A stretch of DNA of 64,000 nt from Lysinibacillus sp. JNUCC-52 (GCF_015999545.1 NZ_CP065546.1:1054001-1118000); one strand, 5' to 3'. Shown: positions 44,656 to 54,488, counted from the first letter of the stretch. Translations and numbers: made by a program. The notes: a model not told the origin generated them from the letters alone.

Positions 44656-46050
44656 TTATTTTTTTTGCGCTCTAGAAATACCTTTCTTTTCATTTAAATA
44701 TTTAATTGGAAAACGAATAATACTATCCATTAAATCTTTTGCGTTACGAGGAACGACTGGCGTCATATATGGTGTCCCTAGAGAATTTAAACGTAATAAA
44801 TGCGCAAATAGCCATGCAAACGCGAGCATTAATCCGTACAATCCAAAAAGCCCTGCCGATAAAATAAAAATATAACGAATAAATCTACTTGTATTACTTA
44901 ATAAAAAGATCGGTGGGAGGAATGACAGTAAGGCCGATGTGGCAACTAATACAATTAAAATATTACTAAGCAATCCAGCTTCAACGGCCGCAGTACCAAT
45001 AACGATACCTCCTACGATACCAATTGTTTGACCAACTTTCGCAGGCATTCGTGACCCAGCTTCACGGAGTACTTCAATAATTAATTCAATAAACAATACT
45101 TCTATTAGCGGTGGAAACGGTACTTTACTTCTTGATTCCTGCAAGTTTAACAATAGCTCATAAGGTAAAATTTCAGGATGAAAAGTCAATGCAGATATAT
45201 ACATTGGCGTAATCATAATGGTCATAAAAAAACCAAAAAATCGAAGCATCCTTAGCAAAGATGCTGTTGTCCAACGGTTATAATAATCTTCAACAGAAAC
45301 AAACAGTTCAAAAAATGATGTCGGACAAACAATCGCTGCTTGGCTATTATCCATAAAAATCACGATTCTTCCATCAATAAGATACTGACTGACACTGTCT
45401 GGTCGTACGCTCATATAGTGCTGTGGGAAGGGCGATAACGGATTATCTTCAATCAGTTGCTTGAGCTCTGATATATCTGTAAAAAAGGGATATTGTAAAT
45501 TATCAATGCGCTCTCGTAGCGTGTCTAAATTTTCTTTATTTACGATATTATCCATATATAAAATTGAAATTTTTATATTTGTTTCGGTTCCTATAGTTCG
45601 TGTTTCGTTTTTTAACATTGGATTTTGAATTCGTCTTTTTACTAATGAGATATTGGTCTCTAATGATTCTGTAAAAGCATCTTGAGGTCCAATAACGGTT
45701 GATTCGGTTTCCGTATTCGTAATTGAACGAGTAGGCGCACTATAGGTATCAATTACCTGTAAAAGAGCAGGTTTGTGGAAAAATAATAACGTTTGACCAG
45801 CATTTAATTTTTGTAAAATTACATCAATATCGTCTAAGGCAACCGATTCCGATATTTGGAAAATTTGATTAACATGATTGGCTAACGGAATGAAAACCAT
45901 TGATTGTATGGTCATTTTCTCGATAAGTGAAGAGAAATAAATAATCGTAACATACCCTGCGTCTGTATCCATCTCTTTAATAACAACATCATCAATTTCT
46001 TGTATCTTTTTCTTTATTTTTTCTAGTACTTGCTGTTCTTTTTCTTCCAT
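44656..46050 (-). CDS. Spore germination receptor A subunit, GerAA family
   Basis: 464 residues, with a hydrophilic N-terminal region of about 245 and four or more helices after it. Family blocks SVRPDSVSQYLIDGRIVIFMDNS, REAGSRMPAKVGQTIGIVGG and the basic C terminus are present. The ATG follows a G-rich site (AAGGGGGG). First gene of the gerA-type operon; the promoter should lie in 46051-46195 and be of the forespore sigma-G type, which I could not fix by eye. Confidence 0.93.
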   Translation of the reverse strand: MEEKEQQVLEKIKKKIQEIDDVVIKEMDTDAGYVTIIYFSSLIEKMTIQSMVFIPLANHVNQIFQISESVALDDIDVILQKLNAGQTLLFFHKPALLQVIDTYSAPTRSITNTETESTVIGPQDAFTESLETNISLVKRRIQNPMLKNETRTIGTETNIKISILYMDNIVNKENLDTLRERIDNLQYPFFTDISELKQLIEDNPLSPFPQHYMSVRPDSVSQYLIDGRIVIFMDNSQAAIVCPTSFFELFVSVEDYYNRWTTASLLRMLRFFGFFMTIMITPMYISALTFHPEILPYELLLNLQESRSKVPFPPLIEVLFIELIIEVLREAGSRMPAKVGQTIGIVGGIVIGTAAVEAGLLSNILIVLVATSALLSFLPPIFLLSNTSRFIRYIFILSAGLFGLYGLMLAFAWLFAHLLRLNSLGTPYMTPVVPRNAKDLMDSIIRFPIKYLNEKKGISRAQKK

Positions 46051-46195
46051 GTTATGTCTCCCCCCTTAAAAGCGAATTGAAATTGGCACGCCCCAACTAA
46101 CATTTATATGTACCATGCATACACCATCACCATATTATTCATATAGTTTGTCCTTTTACTGATTAAATATGTATAAAATATTTCTATAAAAAGGA

Positions 46196-46236
46196 CAAAA
46201 AAGGATATATCTCAAGCAAGAGATATATCCTTTTTT
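46196..46236. terminator. Terminator of the AAT-type permease gene
   Basis: AAAAAAGGATATATCT / AGATATATCCTTTTTT long perfect stem, T-rich both ways; it also insulates the gerA promoter region. Confidence 0.9.
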
Positions 46237-46237
46237 A

Positions 46238-47611
46238 TTATTTTGTATAATTATTTTCAGATCGATTTTTTCCAATACCGAACAAATAGTAGCTCAGTGT
46301 AATAAGAATAAGGAAAACAATGCCTACAATTAATGAAACTCGTGTATCCTCATTGAACCACATACCAACGAGTACCATTATTAAAAACGCAATTGTAGCA
46401 TAGTTTGTGAAAGGAGCGAATGGCGTTTTAAATGGATGTTTTTCCAATTGTGCTCCTTTTTCCTTTCTAAAGCGAATCTGACTTATTAAGATGACAAACC
46501 ACGGAATCATCCCTGGCAGTACACTAGCACTATATACATAGACAAATAGGTTTTCTGGAGCAATGTAACTTAAAATAACGCCAACAACTAAACCAACTAG
46601 CACACCAGCTGTACCCAGAATTGGTACACCATTATTTGAAAGCTTTGCAAAAAACTTAGGTGCCTGACCATTCATAGCAAGAGTGTAAAGCATGCGCCCA
46701 GCACTATAAATCCCACTATTACAGCCACTCATCGCTGCTGTAATGACAACAAAGTTAATGATACCTGCCGCGGCAGTAATACCCACTTTTGCGAAAGTGG
46801 CAACAAATGGACTACCAATTGTCCCTAATTCATCCCACGGATAAACGGTTACAATGATAAAAATTGCACCGATATAGAAAATTAAAATGCGCCAAATAAT
46901 ACTTTGTATTGCATTCGTAATTGTTGTTTGGGGATTTTTTGCTTCTCCCGCAGTAATCCCAATAAGCTCTACGCCTTGGTAAGCAGCAACAACTAAAGAT
47001 AATGCAAAGAAGAACCCTGTCCATCCGCCAGTAAAGAAGCCTCCGTGGGCCCAAAGATTTGATAGACCAATTGCAATGCCTCCATTGCCAATACCAAAGA
47101 AGATTAGGCCAAAGCCCGCCACAATCATTAACACAATCGTAACGATTTTTATCATCGCAAACCAAAACTCAAATTCCCCAAATGATTTAACAGAAACAAA
47201 GTTGGCAACACCTAGTATTACCATGGCAATCAATCCAGGCATCCACGCAGGCAAATCAGGGAACCAATACTGCATGTACGTTCCGACTGCGATAATTTCG
47301 GACATCCCAACGATAACCCACTGAAACCAGTTACTCCATGCCGTTAAATAACCTGCTAATGGATGTATATATTTATAACCGAATGTTGCAAATGACCCCG
47401 TACTTGGCTCAACATAAAGCATTTCACCCATTGCACGCATAATAAAAAATATAAAAATACCTGATATAGCATAGGCAAGGAGCACGGATGGCCCAGTCCA
47501 CTGAATAGCACTGGCAGAACCCATAAATAGACCTACACCTATGGTCCCACCAAGAGCAATCATTTGAATATGTCGCGCCTCCAAGCCTCTATTTAATTCT
47601 TTTTTTGCCAC
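46238..47611 (-). CDS. Amino-acid permease, APC superfamily (AAT type)
   Basis: 457 residues, twelve helices. The first helix has [16 protein letters not shown] and the family block [22 protein letters not shown] is clear; the middle has [11 protein letters not shown]. This is the GabP/CycA/RocE branch, importing amino acids with protons. Start is GTG with AAGAGGCG upstream. The [10 protein letters not shown] segment recalls the D-alanine/glycine group, but the specific amino acid is not certain. It is transcribed alone. Confidence 0.92.
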   Translation of the reverse strand: MAKKELNRGLEARHIQMIALGGTIGVGLFMGSASAIQWTGPSVLLAYAISGIFIFFIMRAMGEMLYVEPSTGSFATFGYKYIHPLAGYLTAWSNWFQWVIVGMSEIIAVGTYMQYWFPDLPAWMPGLIAMVILGVANFVSVKSFGEFEFWFAMIKIVTIVLMIVAGFGLIFFGIGNGGIAIGLSNLWAHGGFFTGGWTGFFFALSLVVAAYQGVELIGITAGEAKNPQTTITNAIQSIIWRILIFYIGAIFIIVTVYPWDELGTIGSPFVATFAKVGITAAAGIINFVVITAAMSGCNSGIYSAGRMLYTLAMNGQAPKFFAKLSNNGVPILGTAGVLVGLVVGVILSYIAPENLFVYVYSASVLPGMIPWFVILISQIRFRKEKGAQLEKHPFKTPFAPFTNYATIAFLIMVLVGMWFNEDTRVSLIVGIVFLILITLSYYLFGIGKNRSENNYTK

Positions 47612-48040
47612 TTGTATACGCCTCTTTCTACTAATATTGCTTCGTTATTTACTTTATAAATAATAATAAATTCTTTCGATAAATACAAATGTATTTTTAG
47701 GAAAAACATATTTTTTCTCACTAGAAGAACTAATAAAGCAAACGTAAACGCAAGTTACTATGTTGTAATACAAGACATTATATTAGATGTAAATCCCGTT
47801 AGAACAAGGAATTTTTGGGTAAACTCCAGATGAAATCAATTATTCATTTTGAAAATATATAAACGTACTACTTTGTAATTTGAAAATTTTAAGAAACAAA
47901 AAAAATTATTTTATGCATCCGCATTATTGTTTCAGAATATTCTTAATTATACTTTTTGCATTCAATAACCACATTATTGTTCATTCAATTTAAATATTTC
48001 TTAATATTCAACCGATTTAGTAGAAAATTAGCAAAAACAA
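47612..48040. other. Divergent intergenic region between two permeases
   Basis: AT-rich with no gene. It must contain the promoter of the 46238-47611 gene. No T-box or known riboswitch motif was recognised. Confidence 0.45.
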
Positions 48041-48067
48041 TTGACCTGAAAGTCAAAAAAGTATAAT
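48041..48067 (+). promoter_or_regulatory. Candidate promoter of the CAT-type permease gene
   Basis: TTGACC (48041-48046) and TATAAT (48062-48067) with a 15-bp spacer. The -35 lies in a small palindrome, TTGAC-CTGAAA-GTCAA, which could be an operator. Confidence 0.5.
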
Positions 48068-48102
48068 ATTTTTACATATTTCTATGAAAAAGAGGCTTAT
48101 AT

Positions 48103-49488
48103 GTGAGAAATTTATTATTTAGAAGAAAAAATATAAAGGATTTATTAAAAAAAGATAGTTCAATTCAGCTCAAACAATCGCTAGGTGCTTTTGATCTAAT
48201 ATTACTTGGCGTTGGTGCTATTGTTGGAACAGGCATTTTCATCCTACCTGGCACAGTAGCTGCTACCCACGCAGGTCCTGGAATTGTGTTTTCTTTTATT
48301 ATAGCTGCTATCGTTTGCGCGTTAGCAGGCATGTGCTATTCTGAGTTTGCGTCAAGTGTACCTGTCACGGGAAGTGCCTACACATATAGCTATATTGTAT
48401 TTGGAGAAATTGTTGCTTGGTTAGTTGGTTGGGCGCTGTTATTAGAGTATGGACTAGCCGTTGCAGCCGTTGCAACAGGATGGTCATCTTATTTAAGTGC
48501 TTTACTGGCTGGCTTCCAAATATCGCTTCCAACAGCCGTCTCGGGTTCATTCGATCCATCCGCTGGTACGTACATTAACCTCCCTGCTATTGTCATAATT
48601 TTCGCTACTGCATTTTTCTTAACACTCGGGATAAAGGAATCAACAAGATTAAATTCCATTATGGTGTTCTTGAAAGTGGCAGTGATTTTTCTATTTATTG
48701 GCGTTGGAATATTTTACGTTGAGCCTACAAACTGGCAGCCATTTCTCCCATTTGGTGTAAGCGGGGTATTGGGCGGCGCAGCACTTGTATTCTTCGCTTA
48801 CTTAGGATTTGATGCTGTTTCATCCGCAGCTGAGGAAGTAAAAAATCCCCAACGCAATATGCCTATTGGGATAATTGGTTCCCTGTTAATATGTACAGTT
48901 CTTTATGTCATTGTCTCACTCGTGTTAACAGGCATGGCCCCATACACACAACTGAACGTCAGTGATCCTGTCAGCTATGTCATGCAGCTCGTTCATCAAG
49001 ATTGGATTGCTGGTATCATTTCATTAGGTGCAGTTGTAGGAATGATGACCGTTATTCTTGTAATGTCCTATGGAGGGACACGCTTATTATATGCACTAGG
49101 TCGTGACGGTTTACTACCAAAAAGTATGGCAGAGCTAAGTCCAAAGTTTAAAACGCCAGTGAAAAACACTTGGGTATTTGCAGTACTTGTTGCTTTCTGT
49201 GCTGGCTTCGTTCCTTTGTCAAAGTTAACTGAGCTTGTCAATATGGGAACACTCATAGCTTTCACAATCGTCTCACTTGGCGTGATTTATTTAAGAAAAA
49301 ATAAAAACATTCCTTCAGGCGGCTTTAAAGTACCGTTCTTCCCTGTGTTACCTATTTTGTCATTCTTCATGTGTTTATTTTTAATTTCACAGCTATCCGT
49401 ACATACTTGGATTGCTTGTGGTCTTTGGTTTATTTTTGGCTTGATAATATACTGTGTATACGGGCTAAAGCATAGCACAATGAATTAA
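48103..49488 (+). CDS. Amino-acid permease, cationic amino-acid transporter type (YfnA-like)
   Basis: 461 residues, twelve helices. The start LKQSLGAFDLILLGVGAIVGTGIFILPG and the block FAYLGFDAVSSAAEEVKNPQRNMP define the CAT branch of the APC superfamily. Start is GTG with AAAGAGG upstream. Substrate may be a branched-chain, cationic or small neutral amino acid. It is divergent from the other permease. Confidence 0.92.
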   Translation: MRNLLFRRKNIKDLLKKDSSIQLKQSLGAFDLILLGVGAIVGTGIFILPGTVAATHAGPGIVFSFIIAAIVCALAGMCYSEFASSVPVTGSAYTYSYIVFGEIVAWLVGWALLLEYGLAVAAVATGWSSYLSALLAGFQISLPTAVSGSFDPSAGTYINLPAIVIIFATAFFLTLGIKESTRLNSIMVFLKVAVIFLFIGVGIFYVEPTNWQPFLPFGVSGVLGGAALVFFAYLGFDAVSSAAEEVKNPQRNMPIGIIGSLLICTVLYVIVSLVLTGMAPYTQLNVSDPVSYVMQLVHQDWIAGIISLGAVVGMMTVILVMSYGGTRLLYALGRDGLLPKSMAELSPKFKTPVKNTWVFAVLVAFCAGFVPLSKLTELVNMGTLIAFTIVSLGVIYLRKNKNIPSGGFKVPFFPVLPILSFFMCLFLISQLSVHTWIACGLWFIFGLIIYCVYGLKHSTMN

Positions 49489-49489
49489 G

Positions 49490-49566
49490 GTGTCAGGCAC
49501 TCAAACAATTCTGAATTTTCACTAGGCATGCCCGTGAGAGTGTCAGGCACTCAAACAATTTTTTCC
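49490..49566. repeat. Two copies of the GTGTCAGGCACTCAAACAATT repeat
   Basis: GTGTCAGGCACTCAAACAAT starts at 49490 and 49540, separated by 50 bp containing CTGAATTTTCA. These are the reverse complement of the TTGTTTGAGTGCCTGACAC copies at 36.5-37.0 kb, so the family is dispersed. They start right after a stop codon, like the related terminator stem at 26793. Confidence 0.85.
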
Positions 49567-49572
49567 GATTAC

Positions 49573-49603
49573 AAAAAACCCGCTGAAAATTCAGCGGGTT
49601 TTT
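49573..49603. terminator. Bidirectional terminator
   Basis: AAACCCGCTGAA / TTCAGCGGGTTT perfect stem with A and T tracts, between the convergent CAT-type permease gene and the pyrimidine operon. Confidence 0.92.
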
Positions 49604-49625
49604 ACGTTTTCGTTGTCTAATTGAT

Positions 49626-49835
49626 TTATTGCAACATTGTTTGTTCCTGTAGCTTTATCGCAAAATATTTGCGCGCATCCGCTGTCAGAATTTGCAAATG
49701 CACAACCTCTTCCTGCCGTGCAAACTCCACAAACATGCCACTTAAGTTTTCATAAACATATTTGATTTTAAAGCCACTATCTAAAAATTCGTCAATTTTT
49801 TTTATTTCCTCTGTACTTTGTAAGAAATCAGACAT
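49626..49835 (-). CDS. Small unknown protein at the end of the pyrimidine operon
   Basis: 69 residues, soluble, with no signal peptide or membrane helix. It opens with a helix-like segment (FLQSTEEIKKIDEFLDSG), followed by alternating hydrophobic residues suggesting strands. I do not recognise it. ATG at 49835 has AGGGG 7 nt upstream. It lies 22 bp after the NCS1 permease gene and is probably on the same transcript, so it may serve pyrimidine use, perhaps in regulation. Confidence 0.7.
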   Translation of the reverse strand: MSDFLQSTEEIKKIDEFLDSGFKIKYVYENLSGMFVEFARQEEVVHLQILTADARKYFAIKLQEQTMLQ

Positions 49836-49857
49836 AGCCACACCCCTCTTTTACTTT

Positions 49858-51378
49858 CTACTCAGCACCTTTTATTTCAAGTATTGGTTCTGCCTGATCT
49901 ACTGTCTCAACGTCCTCTGAACTAGCTGTCGGGTGAGATAGTGAATCTTGACCAAATAGTTCATCCAAGTTGTGACCAGCAGTAATTCCTAAATACTTAA
50001 CATCACTTGGATCTTCTAGTTCAGCTTGTGGATACTTTTTGAACCACCAATACTTCGCCAACACATAGTAAACGAGCGCTCCGACAATAAATCCAACTAG
50101 GGACGAATATGCAGAAAACACATTAGCTACTGCCCCACCGACAATCCAAGCTATCAAACCAGCTAAATTAAAGCCTTTCATATATTTAAATTGGCCATTT
50201 AGCTCATACAAATCTTTTACGTTCACACGTCTTTTACGTATTAAATAATAATCTGCAAATAAAATACCGACAATTGCCGTTAAAATACCACCTATAATTA
50301 ATAACGCATTCACTAATACATCAAATAAGCTCCACGGCTGTGCAAGAATTCCTATTATCCCTGCAATAACAACACCTACCCAAAACGGAACTTTTGGACC
50401 GCCAATATTTGAGAAAATAGTAGCTGCTGGAATTACATTAGCAGATGTATTTGTTGACCATTGTGCTAGAACGATCATTAATAAAAGTATTCCCAAAATA
50501 AAGCCACTCGCACTTTGTTGTAATGCGTTTATTGGATCAGCAGATGCGACAGCCATATAACAAACCGCTCCGATAGTAACGATAAACGTATTCGTAATAG
50601 GCATGACAATTAATGAACCGACCAACTGCGTTTTATTACGTTTAAACCAATTGCGCTCATTTTTTGGTGCTTTAAAGAAGCGAGAAAGGGACGGCATGTC
50701 GGCTGCTAAAGTAGCCCAGAAGCCCATATTCGCCATAATGACAATCATAAATGCTGTAAATGCCGCTACACCTGTAGTTGGCGTTTCAACCCAAGACCAA
50801 ATTTCTTTTCCTTGAGCTGTAGCAGCATCAGCTAATGTTATATACATCCAACAGGAAATCAAAATGATAATCGGCGCTGCTAAATCTGCAAACCGCTCGA
50901 TTGATTTAATGCCTAACGATGTATTGAAAAGTTGAAGTGCTGCAAAGACAAGGAAGCATATGAACCAATTATTAAAGTTAAATAGTAAATTTAAAATCCC
51001 ATTAATAGCCATTGCACCGAAATATGTGTTTAGACCAAACCAACAGGCCGCTGTCACCCCTCGAACTAACGACGGTATATGTGTTCCAAACGTACCGAAA
51101 GGAGCACGCATATAGACAGGAAAAGACAAGCCATGTTCTATTCCGATATCTCCAATTAACGTCATAAATACACCGATTAAACACGAACCTATTAACGTTG
51201 CTAAAATTACCATAGGTAACGGTAAACTCATAATAGCAGAACCGCCTATTGCAAAGGCCGCTAATACAATAGCCATTCCTATCCAAATAACTGCAAAACC
51301 GAATGTTCCAATATTTCTTTGTTGATGTGTCACTGGAAGTAAATCAGGGGATTTCAAATAATTCCCGTCATGTTCCAT
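49858..51378 (-). CDS. NCS1-family permease (cytosine/uracil/hydantoin/allantoin type)
   Basis: 506 residues, twelve helices and a long acidic tail. Segments QQRNIGTFGFAVIWIGMAIVL, SLVRGVTAACWFGLNTYFGA and ANMGFWATLAADMPSLSRF fit NCS1 transporters such as PucI and Mhp1. These import nucleobases or related rings with sodium or protons. Its place in the operon implies uracil, thymine, dihydropyrimidine or hydantoin. AAGGAGCG precedes the ATG. A structured segment precedes it (51484-51569). Confidence 0.9.
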   Translation of the reverse strand: MEHDGNYLKSPDLLPVTHQQRNIGTFGFAVIWIGMAIVLAAFAIGGSAIMSLPLPMVILATLIGSCLIGVFMTLIGDIGIEHGLSFPVYMRAPFGTFGTHIPSLVRGVTAACWFGLNTYFGAMAINGILNLLFNFNNWFICFLVFAALQLFNTSLGIKSIERFADLAAPIIILISCWMYITLADAATAQGKEIWSWVETPTTGVAAFTAFMIVIMANMGFWATLAADMPSLSRFFKAPKNERNWFKRNKTQLVGSLIVMPITNTFIVTIGAVCYMAVASADPINALQQSASGFILGILLLMIVLAQWSTNTSANVIPAATIFSNIGGPKVPFWVGVVIAGIIGILAQPWSLFDVLVNALLIIGGILTAIVGILFADYYLIRKRRVNVKDLYELNGQFKYMKGFNLAGLIAWIVGGAVANVFSAYSSLVGFIVGALVYYVLAKYWWFKKYPQAELEDPSDVKYLGITAGHNLDELFGQDSLSHPTASSEDVETVDQAEPILEIKGAE

Positions 51379-51483
51379 ACATTTCGCTCCTTTTTAATAA
51401 ATTATGCATCCGTATCAAGCAATCCGAATAATGAGTAAGGCTGACCTAGCGCATCATTCATCACTTGTACTTGTTGCATGATT

Positions 51484-51569
51484 TTTCATTCAAATAGTTC
51501 CCGAATGAAAGGGCTATAAGAACATTTCTTTCGAGCTCCTTCAACGGTTGATTGCCCTACTGAATGAAA
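51484..51569 (-). ncRNA. Candidate structured RNA element before the NCS1 permease
   Basis: TTTCATTCA (51484-51492) can pair with TGAATGAAA (51561-51569), enclosing AGGGC / GCCCT (51510-51514 with 51554-51558). A second GAATGAAA at 51503-51510 can pair with the same TTTCATTC, giving two exclusive folds. This is what a switch would look like. No known class was recognised. Confidence 0.4.
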
Positions 51570-51595
51570 TTTTCCGTGACATCTACTTGAGGTTG

Positions 51596-51619
51596 CCTCC
51601 CTTTAACACTAAAGGGAGG
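51596..51619 (-). terminator. Strong hairpin after preA
   Basis: CCTCCCTTTA / TAAAGGGAGG perfect 10-bp stem with a 4-nt loop. No T run follows, so it may be an mRNA processing or stability element rather than a full terminator. Confidence 0.5.
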
Positions 51620-51653
51620 TGGAAAAACAGTTACTAACTAACAGTCGAAAATT

Positions 51654-52916
51654 TTATTTAGATAGACTACTCATAATTAATTGACGCTCATTCCAAGTCA
51701 TTGGTGCAATAGCAGATTTTCTTTCTACCATTGTAATTGCGCCATCCACTGGGCACACAATGGAGCACAAATTACATCCAACGCAATCTTCCTCACGAAC
51801 CTTTAACTTTGGCACCCCATTTTCTGTATATAAATCGATACATTGATGGGACGTATCTTCGCATGCAATATGACACTTATTGCAGTTAATACATACATCA
51901 TTATTAATTTCCGCGACAATTTTATAATTTAAATCTAAATTGCCCCAGTCTGAATAACGAGATACCGAGCGTCCAACTAAATCTTTCACTGACGCAATCC
52001 CTTTATCATCTAAATAATTATTTAATCCATCAATCATATCTTCAACAATACTAAATCCATGATGCATTGCTGCTGTGCATACTTGCACACCTGTCGCACC
52101 CATTAAAATAAACTCTGCCGCATCTTGCCAATTAGAAATACCTCCGATACCCGAGATAGGCACATTAATAAGAGGATTACGGGCACACTCTGCCACCATA
52201 TTTAGGGCAATCGGTTTAACAGCTGGACCACAATAGCCACCATGTGCCCCTTTACCAGCAACATGTGGCACAGTATTCCATGTATCTAAATCGACACCTG
52301 CCAGGCTATTAATTGTATTAATCATACTAATGGCATCTGCTCCACCTCTTGTCGCTGCTTCAGCAGTGACAGTTATATCCGTTATGTTAGGTGTTAACTT
52401 CACAATAACTGGTGTACGTGCTGCCTCTTTCACCCAATACGTTTGCTTCTCCACCAATTCAGGTACTTGACCAGAGGCGGAGCCCATTCCTCGTTCTGCC
52501 ATCCCATGTGGACAACCAAAATTAAGCTCAAGACCATCTACCCCCACATCTTCTACTCGTTTTACAATTTCATGCCACTTTTCCTGCTTCGGTTCTACCA
52601 TAAGGGAAGCAATAATGGCATGATCGGGAAACCTTTTTTTCGTTTCATAAATTTCTTTTAAATTTACTTCCAACGGTCTATCAGTAATTAATTCAATATT
52701 ATTGAAGCCTGCCACTCGTTGTCCGTTATAACTGACTGCTGCAAATCGTGAAGAAACATTTAAAATTGGTTCACCTAATGTTTTCCACACCGCACCACCC
52801 CACCCCGCTTCAAATGCACGTTGCACTTGATAGCCTGAGTTCGTTGGCGGTGCGGATGCAAGCCAAAATGGATTTGGTGATTTTATCCCCGCTAAATCAA
52901 TTCGTAAATCTGCCAT
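51654..52916 (-). CDS. preA: NAD-dependent dihydropyrimidine dehydrogenase, PreA subunit
   Basis: 420 residues. A dihydroorotate-dehydrogenase-like FMN barrel (about 1-310) with KSPNPFWLASAPPTNSGYQ, LNFGCPHGMAERGMG (active-site Cys region) and GGADAISMINTINSL is followed by two 4Fe-4S motifs, CINCNKCHIAC and CVGCNLCSIVC. With PreT it reduces uracil and thymine to the 5,6-dihydro forms, or runs in reverse. ATG at 52916 is 13 bp past the preT stop. Confidence 0.96.
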   Translation of the reverse strand: MADLRIDLAGIKSPNPFWLASAPPTNSGYQVQRAFEAGWGGAVWKTLGEPILNVSSRFAAVSYNGQRVAGFNNIELITDRPLEVNLKEIYETKKRFPDHAIIASLMVEPKQEKWHEIVKRVEDVGVDGLELNFGCPHGMAERGMGSASGQVPELVEKQTYWVKEAARTPVIVKLTPNITDITVTAEAATRGGADAISMINTINSLAGVDLDTWNTVPHVAGKGAHGGYCGPAVKPIALNMVAECARNPLINVPISGIGGISNWQDAAEFILMGATGVQVCTAAMHHGFSIVEDMIDGLNNYLDDKGIASVKDLVGRSVSRYSDWGNLDLNYKIVAEINNDVCINCNKCHIACEDTSHQCIDLYTENGVPKLKVREEDCVGCNLCSIVCPVDGAITMVERKSAIAPMTWNERQLIMSSLSK

Positions 52917-52929
52917 GTCACTTCCCCCC

Positions 52930-54297
52930 TTATGCAATCTCGCTCGGTTTTCTTAAACGCTCATGAATCTTATAAGCTGCATCTTTACCTTGCTGAACAG
53001 CTGTTACTACCATTGCCTCACCTTGTCCGTTTCCAAAAACAACATCACCACAAGCAAACACTTTTTTATTGGATGTTTGCATTGTTGTTTCATCAATATC
53101 GACAACGCCATTTGTATGCTGTATGCCAAAAGATTCAATTAATGAAACAAAACGTGTTTGACCAATCGCTTTGATGACGGCGTCTACATTGATTATAAAA
53201 TTGGACCCTGCAATTTCTTCTGGTCTTTGACGGCCATCCGCGCCTGGTGCACCTAGCTGCATTTTCACACATTCAATGCCAACAACTTCCCCTGCTTCAT
53301 TGCCAATAATTTTTTTAGGCGCAGTTAACCAATTGAACTCCACTCCATCTTGCTTAGCAAATTCAAATTCAAATTTGTAGGCAGTCATTTCTTTTTGTGT
53401 TCTTCGATAAAGAATTTTCACATTGTCGGCGCCTAATCGAACAGCACAAGTAGCACCATCAATTGCTGTATTTCCAGCACCAATTACCGCTACGCGTTTT
53501 CCTACCATATCAGTTGGAAGCGCTCCCACTTTTGTTTGCTTTACAAACTCAATTGCATCATGGACACCGACAAGATCTTCCCCTTCGATGCCAAGGTTCG
53601 GTACAGCCCCCATCCCAACGGCTAAAATAACACTGTCATATTGTGCTAAAATTTCATCTGCAGAAATATCGATACCAACTGTAGTATTTGTTTGAATGTT
53701 TACACCAAGCTTTTCAATTTGTTCTACTTCCCAATCAGCTACCTCATTAGGTAATCGGAATGACACAATGCCGTAAGTTCCTAAGCCACCCGCTTTCGAT
53801 TCAGCCTCAAAAATTGTGACACTATAACCAAAACGACTAAGCTCACGTGCCGCTGAAAGACCTGCTGGACCAGCGCCGATTATTGCGACCTTTAGTCCAT
53901 TACTTTCACCCTTCTTAAAGAGCTGTGTATTGGTCTCCATTGCCCAGTCTGTAGCATAACGCTGAAGCTCTCCGATTTTGATTGGCTTTGTTGATGAATT
54001 TAATACACAAGCCCCTTCACACAGCTCTTCTGTTGGACAAACCCTTGCACAACTTGCACCAATTGGGTTTGCTTCTAATATAGTAGTAGCAGAGCCCTTC
54101 ATATTACCCGATGCAATTTTTTTTATGAAATTTGGAATTTGAATACTCGTCGGACAAGCTTTAATACAAGGTGCGTCATAACAATAAAGACAACGATTTG
54201 CTTCTTCAATTGCTTCGTTTTTGGTCATTCTGCTAGTTAATTCAACAAAATTACGTTTCAGTTGCTTTGTCATTTCATGTTCTTGAATCGGAACCAT
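52930..54297 (-). CDS. preT: NAD-dependent dihydropyrimidine dehydrogenase, PreT subunit
   Basis: 455 residues. The N-terminal iron-sulphur domain has CLYCYDAPCIKACP and CARVCPTEELCEGAC, and the FAD motif GAGPAGLSAARE and NAD motif GAGNTAIDGA follow, as in the small subunit of glutamate synthase. It passes electrons between NADH and PreA. The ATG at 54297 is chosen because GAGGGGG lies 8 nt upstream; a longer frame to 54384 lacks a site. Confidence 0.95.
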   Translation of the reverse strand: MVPIQEHEMTKQLKRNFVELTSRMTKNEAIEEANRCLYCYDAPCIKACPTSIQIPNFIKKIASGNMKGSATTILEANPIGASCARVCPTEELCEGACVLNSSTKPIKIGELQRYATDWAMETNTQLFKKGESNGLKVAIIGAGPAGLSAARELSRFGYSVTIFEAESKAGGLGTYGIVSFRLPNEVADWEVEQIEKLGVNIQTNTTVGIDISADEILAQYDSVILAVGMGAVPNLGIEGEDLVGVHDAIEFVKQTKVGALPTDMVGKRVAVIGAGNTAIDGATCAVRLGADNVKILYRRTQKEMTAYKFEFEFAKQDGVEFNWLTAPKKIIGNEAGEVVGIECVKMQLGAPGADGRQRPEEIAGSNFIINVDAVIKAIGQTRFVSLIESFGIQHTNGVVDIDETTMQTSNKKVFACGDVVFGNGQGEAMVVTAVQQGKDAAYKIHERLRKPSEIA

Positions 54298-54444
54298 TTC
54301 CACATCCCCCTCATGTGTTCTTGATGTGACTCGCCATTGTTTAATAGCCGATTGTCTTGTTCTCCAGTCAAAACAATCGGCCATGCATAGCCTTTTATTG
54401 ATATAGTCTAGGGGTGACCCACTCAGACTGTAGGTCCCCTTGTT

Positions 54445-54480
54445 AGCATGCTTTCTCTACTTATAAAAATAGAGAATGCT
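54445..54480 (-). other. Hairpin in the hydA-preT gap
   Basis: AGCATTCTCTA pairs with TAGAGAAAGCATGCT, and further left a GGGG-ACC / GGTCCCC stem is possible. The 190-bp gap between hydA and preT is thus structured but has no T run; it may hold an internal promoter or an mRNA processing site. Confidence 0.4.
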
Positions 54481-54488
54481 GAAGCAAG

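Noticed and set aside
46830-47165. 111-codon minus-strand frame rich in Cys and Trp
   Set aside because: It is an alternative frame of the AAT-type permease gene; the composition is typical of an out-of-frame membrane-protein sequence.
47612-48102. T-box leader controlling the amino-acid permeases
   Set aside because: The conserved AGGGTGGNACCGCG-type T-box sequence is not present on either strand.
54385-54488. Purine-type riboswitch before preT
   Set aside because: Stems can be drawn but the conserved junction sequences of purine aptamers are absent.
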